Origin: Bacteroidota bacterium
GTDB lineage: Bacteria > Bacteroidota > Bacteroidia > Flavobacteriales > Flavobacteriaceae
Length of the DNA: 11,811 nt
Assembly (NCBI GenBank): GCA_023457535.1
Contig: JAEWLN010000015.1
Location: 1-11,811 of the forward strand
Direction: 5' to 3'
Part shown: one piece after another, positions 7,201-11,811 of the stretch
Numbering within the stretch: position 1 is the stretch's first letter
How the letters are laid out: each line of letters starts with the position of its first letter
The notes under the pieces: generated by a model
What the model was told of the DNA's origin: nothing
Seen by the model: the letters and a program-made list of their open reading frames with translations, nothing else
Databases searched by the model: none
Position numbers and translations under genes: made by a program

Positions 7201-10200
7201 CCATCGTATGGTACTCGGCAGCAACAGGCGGAAGTGTAGTGACCGCTCCAATCCTTAATACAGTAGGAACTGTAACCTATTATGCGCAGGCCATCACACA
7301 GGCGGGTTGTTTGAGCCCTGACCGCGTTCCGGTCACCCTGACGATCAACCCTGCCCCGGCGGCTCCTGTTTCCGGCGGTAACCAGACCGTATGTGAAGCA
7401 TCACCTGTCCAGACATTGACTGCGACAGCAACCACCGGTTCCAATGCGTTTATCGTATGGTATAATGCGCCAGCGGGCGGACAGGTAGTTGCCAATCCGA
7501 TCCTGAATACGGTAGGCACCGTAACGTATTACGCACAAGCCAACATCACCGATTCTGACTGTGCTTCACTAACCAGAACGGCGGTTACGCTGACGATCAA
7601 CCCGGCTCCTGCCGCACCAACGGTTACAGCCTCTGATATTACAGCATGTGAGCAATCGCTAATCCAGACGCTGACGGCTACCGCTACAGCTCCTGCCGGC
7701 TCAACAGTCGTTTGGTACAACGCCCCGCAAGGCGGACAAGTAGTGGCCAATCCGATCCTGAACTCTGTGGGAAGCGTGACCTATTATGCACAGGCCAACG
7801 CCACGGCCGGCACTTGTTCCTCATTGACCCGATCTGCCGTGACGCTGACCATCAACGCCGCACCATCGGCGCCGGTATCAGGAGGAAACAAAACCGAATG
7901 TGAGGCTTCACCAATCCAGACATTGACCGCCACGGCTACAGCTGCCGCCGGACAAACCGTCGTTTGGTACGATGCCGCTACAGGTGGAAACATCGTAGCC
8001 AACCCTACTTTGAACACTGTGGGTACGATTACCTATTATGCCCAAGCCAACAGCACCGTAAATTCTTGTATCTCGCTGACCAGAACACCGGTGATCCTGA
8101 CCATTACCGATGCGCCTGTCGCGCCGGTATCGGGTGGCGATCAAACGGTTTGCGAAACGTCCCCGATCCAGACACTGACTGCCACAGCAACAGCTCCTGC
8201 GGGCGCTACGATTGTATGGTATACTGCTGCCCAGGGCGGACAAGTAGTGGCCAACCCGATTCTGAATACTGTCGGAACTGTTACTTATTATGCACAGGCC
8301 ACGGGCGGATCTTGTTCTTCGCTGGCCAGAACAGCCGTGACCCTTACGATCAATCCGGCTCCTGCCGCGCCAACGGTATCGGCTTCAAACATCACCGAAT
8401 GCGAGCAATCGCCAATCCAGACCCTCACTGCCACTGCTACGGCTCCTGCGGGCGCAACCGTGGTTTGGTACGATGCCGCTACAGGCGGTAATGTAATTGC
8501 CAACCCGATACTGAACAGTGTGGGAACAGTCACTTATTACGCCCAGGCTACCGGCGCGTCAAGCTGTTCTTCAATCGGCAGGACGGCCGTTACTTTGACG
8601 ATCAACCCGGCTCCTGCCGCGCCAACGGTATCGGCTTCAAACATTACTGAATGCGCGCAATCGCCAATCCAGACTCTGACCGCTACCGCTGCAGCCCCTG
8701 CCGGTGCAAGTGTGGTTTGGTACGATGCAGCTACAGGCGGGAACATTGTAGCCAACCCAACTTTAAACACTGTTGGTACGGTGACTTATTACGCACAGGC
8801 CAACACGACGGCCGCAGCCTGTTCGTCACTGACCAGGACGGCCGTAACCCTTACTTTAAATGCTACGCCGGCGGCACCAACCGTGACGGCTACCCATATC
8901 ACCGAGTGTGAGCAATCACCAATCCAGACGCTGACTGCGACGGCTACGGCCCCGGCAGGTCAAACCATTGTCTGGTACAACGCCGCAACGGGTGGCCAGG
9001 TGGTTGCCAACCCAATTTTGAACACCGTTGGAACCGTTACGTATTACGCACAGGCCAACGCCGATGCCTCTGCGTGTTCCTCTTTGAGCAGAACAGCTGT
9101 GACGTTGACCATCAACCCAACGCCTGCTGCTCCGGCAGTGTCGGCTTCTAACATCACCGAGTGTGAGCAATCGCCAATCCAGACGCTTACCGCTACAGCT
9201 ACGGCTCCTGCGGGCGCCACAGTGGTTTGGTATGATGCTGCCAATGGCGGAAACATCGTGACCAACCCGATCCTGAACACTGTTGGAACAGTTACTTATT
9301 ATGCACAGGCCAATGCCGGATCTTCTGATTGTACTTCTTTGAGCAGAACGGCCGTTACGCTGACCATTAATGCAGCTCCGGTTGCACCGACGGTATCGGC
9401 ATCCAATATCACCGAGTGCGAGCAATCGCCAATCCAGACGCTTACCGCTACAGCTACGGCCCCTGCGGGCGCCACTGTGGTTTGGTATGATGCAGCCAAT
9501 GGCGGAAACATTGTGGCCAACCCGATCCTGAACAGTGTCGGAACGGTTACTTATTACGCGCAGGCCAATACCGGCACTACGGCATGTTCTTCACTGAGCA
9601 GAACCGCAGTTACGCTGACGATCAACCCTGCTCCTGCCGCACCGGCAGTATCGGCGTCCAACGTTACTGAGTGCGAGCAATCGCCAATCCAGACGCTTAC
9701 CGCTACAGCCACGGCTCCTGCGGGCGCTACAGTGGTTTGGTATGATGCGGCCATCGGCGGAAATGTCGTTGCCAATCCAGTATTGAATGCTGTGGGAACG
9801 GTTACTTATTACGCACAGGCAAACGTCGGAAACACCGCTTGTATTTCACTTTCCAGAACTGCTGTTACGCTGACCATTACGCCGGCTCCGGCTGCGCCAA
9901 CGGTATCGGCAGCTGACATCACCGAGTGTGAAACTTCGCCAATCCAGACGCTGACTGCAACCGCTACGGCTCCTGCAGGCACAACCGTTGTATGGTATGA
10001 CGCCGCAAATGGCGGAAATGTGGTTGCAAACCCTATTTTGAATACGGTTGGTTCTGTGACTTATTATGCGCAGGCATCGGGCGAATCTTGTGCTTCGCTG
10101 ACCAGAACTGCCGTGACATTGACGATCAATGCGGCTCCGGATGCACCTGTTGTAGCTGCTTCCAACATCACCGAGTGCGAGCAATCGCCAATCCAGACGC

Positions 10201-11811
10201 TCACTGCAACCGCTACGGCTCCTGCAGGCGCTACCGTGGTTTGGTATGATGCTGCCAATGGCGGAAATGTCGTGACCAACCCGATCCTGAACACCGTTGG
10301 AACGGTTACTTATTATGCACAGGCCAGCTTTGGCGACACAACGTGTTCTTCTTTGAACAGAACGGCTGTTACGCTGACCATTACCAATGCGCCGGTTTCT
10401 CCGGTATCCGGTGGTGATGTTGCCGAGTGCGAACAATCACCGATCCAGACGCTGACTGCAACGGCTACCGCTGCTGCGGGCCAGACGATTGTATGGTATG
10501 ATGCAGCCGAAAACGGAAATGTTGTTGCCAACCCGATCCTGAATACTGTAGGTACTGTTACTTACTACGCACAGGCAACAGGCGGGTCGTGTTCTTCATT
10601 GACCCGAACTCCGGTTACCCTGACGATCAATCCTGCTGCTGCGGCTCCGACCGTATCGGCATCCAACATCACCGAGTGCGAGCAATCGCCGATCCAGACG
10701 CTGACTGCAACAGTTACGGCCCCTGCAGGTGCTACCGTGGTTTGGTATGACGCTGCAAACGGTGGTAATATTGTTGCGAATCCGATTTTGAACACTGTAG
10801 GAACGGTTACTTATTATGCCCAGGCTGTTACTGATGACAACCAATGTTCTTCACTCACCAGAACAGCCGTTACTTTAACGATCAATCCTGCTGCTGCGGC
10901 TCCGACCGTATCGGCTTCCAACATCACCGAGTGCGAGCAATCGCCGATCCAGACGCTGACTGCAACCGCTACGGCCCCTGCAGGTGCTACTGTGGTTTGG
11001 TACGATGCTGCCAACGGTGGTAATATTGTCGCCAATCCGATTTTGAACACTGTCGGAACAGTCACTTACTGGGCGCAAGCCAATGTGGATGCAACCGCTT
11101 GTTCTTCTATCGAAAGAACTTCGGTAACTTTGACGATCAACGCTGCACCTGAATTGCCTGCAGTTGAAGCGGCCAATATTACTGAATGTGAGCAATCTCC
11201 AATCCAGACACTCACCGCTACCGCTACGGCTCCTGCGGGTATAACTGTGGTTTGGTACGATGCGGCTACCGGTGGAAACGTCGTGGCGAATCCAATCCTG
11301 AACACAGTGGGAACGGTAACGTATTATGCACAGGCGAATGTGGATGCCTCAGCGTGTTCTTCATTGGGCCGTACGGCAGTTACACTTACAATTACCAATG
11401 CTCCTGAAGCACCAATATCTGCAGCCGATGTTACCGAGTGCGAGCAGTCGCCAATCCAAACCCTGACGGCCACGGCTACCGTTCCGGCAGGACTCACCAT
11501 CGTTTGGTATGACGCTGCAACCGGTGGCAATGTGGTCGCCAATCCAACACTGAACACCGTTGGAACGGTAACCTATTACGCAGAAGCCAATGGCGGCACT
11601 TGTACTTCGCTGACAAGAACCGCTGTAACCCTGACGATCAACCCGGCGGCCGAAGCGCCAACTGTGGAATCGGCCAACATTACTGAATGTGAGCAATCGC
11701 CAATCCAGACACTGACTGCAACAGCTACGGCTCCTGCAGGCGCTACTGTGGTTTGGTATGACGCTGCCAACGGTGGAAATATCGTCGCTAACCCGACTTT
11801 GAACACCGTAG
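4251..11811 (+). CDS. Giant secreted repeat adhesin (CHU_C-associated Ig-like units), C-terminus outside window
   Basis: The frame is open from ATG 4251 to the right edge: 2520 codons with no stop, so the gene is partial at its 3' end. Domains in order: signal peptide (1-30, ATA before Q31); an N-terminal region (about 31-515); a DUF11-like domain (about 519-690); two diverged Ig-like units (about 703-867); a SprB-like module (868-949); and from residue 950 a tandem array of 18 complete and one truncated Ig-like units resembling the CHU_C-associated Ig-like family. Such proteins are typically exported by the type IX system, displayed on the cell surface, and act in adhesion or gliding. The sorting domain that would prove this is not in the window. 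Each array unit has two conserved cysteines that could form disulfides. The gene follows the small secreted protein after 21 bp, without an evident Shine-Dalgarno, as is common in this phylum. The ligand is unknown. The DNA repeats could allow copy-number change. Confidence 0.93.
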   Translation, partial: MKNLYLSTKNKLQFLIALAIVFGGLVSATAQVRVGFTQRTSSYTPTKKIYNIKGNFTMLGNTCLSPQNYGDNTNNNGQNMLYVDTDGNPFTLNSSAATLVLPMENGGVPECSNIVYAGLYWTGKSSANTTFTVSKSMPTGSQNINSNFTINHNQNISTTNYSMSVTRGGGSNARYPIYTFTGNGNTYAFSFFNSGNPRVTLSVNGGAATNVPVTVTGTTTWTATLATPYVINDGAANITINTLIRNSGTNQSTIDTQNNSDAGVNVSGSVPVFNTVTKTYDKRVISLKGPNAAAYTQFTAATNDIYYPSGTDDDIYTAYTEVTDYVRTNGIGQYWAADMALLEGNVGGTGYAGGWGMIVVYENSKMKYRDVTIFDGYAYVNSGNSSGFDLPVAGFNTVQAGNVGIKLGVMASEGDVAFTGDYFRIRKLNSSSYADLSHSGNSATNFFNSSINTPGARNPQLQNNTAIDISMFDVPNPSNSVIGNSQTSTNFRYGTDGDTYSIFAIAMAVDAYIPDTDGEISAVTINGQPAGAGPYNALPGQDLEYKIKIRNRGTEAINNYKITVPVPYNTTYVAGSVARQVFFSPAPSPNSITYNPAIGANGSIVWDLGTLPVPTTGPDTVLGEMTFKFKVTTDCTLLKNTNCNNAVAVNGIISGTGAITGIALTNKSLIQGYTNSGSCQGVEIAAPIIVNVNAQDFVNLNCQAVPPITAFYVCNSGTSIPITDISGGFPAGSTFWSAYPVVSGQTVQYTINNPFPATLGTSTYYAIPPGVLNGCFFQFTITVSTITTQPTTANVSYCQGATASPLTATASAQGLNLYFYDSLNGVAQTSITPSTATVGQTTYYVAEGQSLSCIGTKKPIVVTVYAVPTAPVVGSVTQPNCSVATGSVTLGGLPAGNWTIVQSGTANATYNGTGSNFVVPNLAAGSYTFTVSANNCASAATTSVTINEQPSTPSVPVTGGNQTVCEASPIQTITATATSSDGATIVWYSAATGGSVVTAPILNTVGTVTYYAQAITQAGCLSPDRVPVTLTINPAPAAPVSGGNQTVCEASPVQTLTATATTGSNAFIVWYNAPAGGQVVANPILNTVGTVTYYAQANITDSDCASLTRTAVTLTINPAPAAPTVTASDITACEQSLIQTLTATATAPAGSTVVWYNAPQGGQVVANPILNSVGSVTYYAQANATAGTCSSLTRSAVTLTINAAPSAPVSGGNKTECEASPIQTLTATATAAAGQTVVWYDAATGGNIVANPTLNTVGTITYYAQANSTVNSCISLTRTPVILTITDAPVAPVSGGDQTVCETSPIQTLTATATAPAGATIVWYTAAQGGQVVANPILNTVGTVTYYAQATGGSCSSLARTAVTLTINPAPAAPTVSASNITECEQSPIQTLTATATAPAGATVVWYDAATGGNVIANPILNSVGTVTYYAQATGASSCSSIGRTAVTLTINPAPAAPTVSASNITECAQSPIQTLTATAAAPAGASVVWYDAATGGNIVANPTLNTVGTVTYYAQANTTAAACSSLTRTAVTLTLNATPAAPTVTATHITECEQSPIQTLTATATAPAGQTIVWYNAATGGQVVANPILNTVGTVTYYAQANADASACSSLSRTAVTLTINPTPAAPAVSASNITECEQSPIQTLTATATAPAGATVVWYDAANGGNIVTNPILNTVGTVTYYAQANAGSSDCTSLSRTAVTLTINAAPVAPTVSASNITECEQSPIQTLTATATAPAGATVVWYDAANGGNIVANPILNSVGTVTYYAQANTGTTACSSLSRTAVTLTINPAPAAPAVSASNVTECEQSPIQTLTATATAPAGATVVWYDAAIGGNVVANPVLNAVGTVTYYAQANVGNTACISLSRTAVTLTITPAPAAPTVSAADITECETSPIQTLTATATAPAGTTVVWYDAANGGNVVANPILNTVGSVTYYAQASGESCASLTRTAVTLTINAAPDAPVVAASNITECEQSPIQTLTATATAPAGATVVWYDAANGGNVVTNPILNTVGTVTYYAQASFGDTTCSSLNRTAVTLTITNAPVSPVSGGDVAECEQSPIQTLTATATAAAGQTIVWYDAAENGNVVANPILNTVGTVTYYAQATGGSCSSLTRTPVTLTINPAAAAPTVSASNITECEQSPIQTLTATVTAPAGATVVWYDAANGGNIVANPILNTVGTVTYYAQAVTDDNQCSSLTRTAVTLTINPAAAAPTVSASNITECEQSPIQTLTATATAPAGATVVWYDAANGGNIVANPILNTVGTVTYWAQANVDATACSSIERTSVTLTINAAPELPAVEAANITECEQSPIQTLTATATAPAGITVVWYDAATGGNVVANPILNTVGTVTYYAQANVDASACSSLGRTAVTLTITNAPEAPISAADVTECEQSPIQTLTATATVPAGLTIVWYDAATGGNVVANPTLNTVGTVTYYAEANGGTCTSLTRTAVTLTINPAAEAPTVESANITECEQSPIQTLTATATAPAGATVVWYDAANGGNIVANPTLNTV
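4341..5804 (+). other. N-terminal region of the giant adhesin
   Basis: Residues 31-518. The first half carries YAGLYWTGKS (Trp121), a pattern seen at the head of many large secreted repeat proteins. The second half carries AGGWGMIVVYE (Trp355) followed by DVTIFDGYAYV. I recall this Trp-(I/L)-V-V-Y-E ... DG pair from N-terminal domains that precede DUF11 repeats in secreted proteins of several phyla. The composition is rich in Asn, Thr, Ser and Gly and low in Lys, suggesting an extracellular beta fold. Its exact role is unknown; it would be the tip-most or first-exported part of the molecule. Confidence 0.55.
5805..6320 (+). other. DUF11-like domain in the giant adhesin
   Basis: From about residue 519 the sequence reads PGQDLEYKIKIRNRGTEAI, then VPVPYNTTYVAGS, then IVWDLGTLP. 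This order (a 'linear-motion' beta strand with N.G, P..t.yv.gs, then v.WdlG.l) is the usual DUF11 layout, a beta-sandwich domain in bacterial surface proteins. Three cysteines occur in the last third (the TDCTLLKNTNCNN stretch and SGSCQG), as often seen in Bacteroidetes versions. The boundaries are approximate. Confidence 0.6.
6357..6851 (+). repeat. Two diverged Ig-like units preceding the main array
   Basis: Two units whose first cysteine codons lie at 6390 and 6642, exactly 252 bp apart, which is also a main-array unit length. Each keeps the hallmark order: Cys, a Thr/Ser-Pro strand, an aromatic F/Y.Y-type strand, T.(G)TSTYY or VGQTTYY, a second Cys, and a final V-T-V strand. The second (YCQGATASPLTATA ... 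TTYYVAEG ... SC) is the closer to the array consensus. The first is much more divergent and its assignment less certain. They look like older copies that have escaped homogenisation. Confidence 0.6.
6852..7097 (+). other. SprB-like module inserted between diverged and main Ig-like units
   Basis: Residues 868-949 differ from the flanking units: QPNCSVATGSVTLGGLPAG, then WTIVQSG, then LAAGSYTFTVSANNC, then TTSVTINEQP. The pattern Q-P-x-C-x-x-x-x-G-S-V-T-L then L-x-x-G-x-Y-x-F-T-V-x-x-x-x-C is that of the SprB-type repeat found in flavobacterial gliding adhesins. One copy is present. Its second cysteine and the closing strand run directly into the first array unit at 7098. Confidence 0.6.
7098..11811 (+). 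repeat. Tandem array of 19 Ig-like coding units of 249-255 bp (last one truncated)
   Basis: The first-cysteine codon of each unit lies at 7143, 7392, 7647, 7899, 8151, 8400, 8652, 8907, 9162, 9417, 9672, 9927, 10176, 10428, 10677, 10932, 11187, 11439 and 11688. Spacing is 249, 252 or 255 bp, always a multiple of three. The consensus order is EC-E-Q-SPIQTLTATATAPAG, then VVWYDAA.GGN, then ANPILNTVGTVTYYAQA, a short variable loop, then CSSL.RTAVTLTIN and a Pro/Ala linker. Length differences come from the loop (4, 5 or 6 residues) and from a one-residue difference between linker types (VSGGNQTVC versus TVSASNITEC). Both cysteines are kept in every complete unit. The units resemble the CHU_C-associated Ig-like family. 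Minor oddities are Ala for Glu after the first Cys in unit 7, and Tyr to Trp in TYWAQA of unit 16. The array continues past the window. Confidence 0.95.

Noticed and set aside
7280..11806. Series of minus-strand open frames of about 72-81 codons recurring once per repeat unit
   Set aside because: They are antisense shadows of the array. Each ends at the same TAA created by the complement of the conserved TATTA(T/C)GC codons of the TYYAQA motif, and each restarts at a Met or other start created by the same codons. Their similarity follows from the plus-strand repeats.
7098..11811. Regular about 255-bp periodicity as a possible CRISPR or satellite-type non-coding repeat
   Set aside because: The period is far too long for CRISPR, the units are contiguous, and variation is largely synonymous within one open reading frame; this is protein-coding repetition.

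Overview
The window looks like a chromosomal segment from a Bacteroidetes bacterium, most likely a Flavobacteriaceae member. This rests on the Flavobacterium-like polyphosphate genes, the secreted protein built from CHU_C-associated Ig-like units and a SprB-like module (families typical of type IX secretion bacteria), the AT-rich intergenic DNA, and a promoter matching the Bacteroidetes TTTG / TAnnTTTG pattern. Family assignments come from motif recognition alone; no database was searched.

Left part (1-2923, all minus strand): a polyphosphate/phosphate cluster transcribed right to left. It holds a SixA-type histidine phosphatase, polyphosphate kinase 1 (ppk1), and the first 41 codons of a Ppx/GppA exopolyphosphatase that runs off the left edge. 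sixA and ppk1 lie in the same reading frame and are separated only by one TAA, with the GTG start of ppk1 as the very next codon. A 208-bp AT-rich spacer with short degenerate direct repeats separates ppk1 from ppx.

Middle (2924-3698): about 700-775 bp of AT-rich DNA without a convincing gene. It divides the leftward cluster from a rightward operon and carries one good Bacteroidetes promoter match (3291-3322) reading right.

Right part (3699-11811, plus strand): a two-gene operon. First is a small secreted protein of unknown family (176 aa from the preferred start). After a 21-bp gap comes a giant surface protein, open from 4251 to the window edge (at least 2520 codons, no stop reached). The giant has a signal peptide, a roughly 500-residue N-terminal region, a DUF11-like domain, two diverged Ig-like units, one SprB-like module, and a tandem array of 18 complete plus one truncated Ig-like units of 83-85 residues. 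Its C-terminus, where a type IX sorting domain would be expected, lies outside the window.

The most interesting features are in the array. A very conserved framework with two invariant cysteines carries a variable 4-6 residue loop just before the second cysteine. Neighbouring units share near-identical DNA blocks, which points to recent duplication or gene conversion. The uncharacterised small secreted protein is a candidate partner of the giant adhesin.
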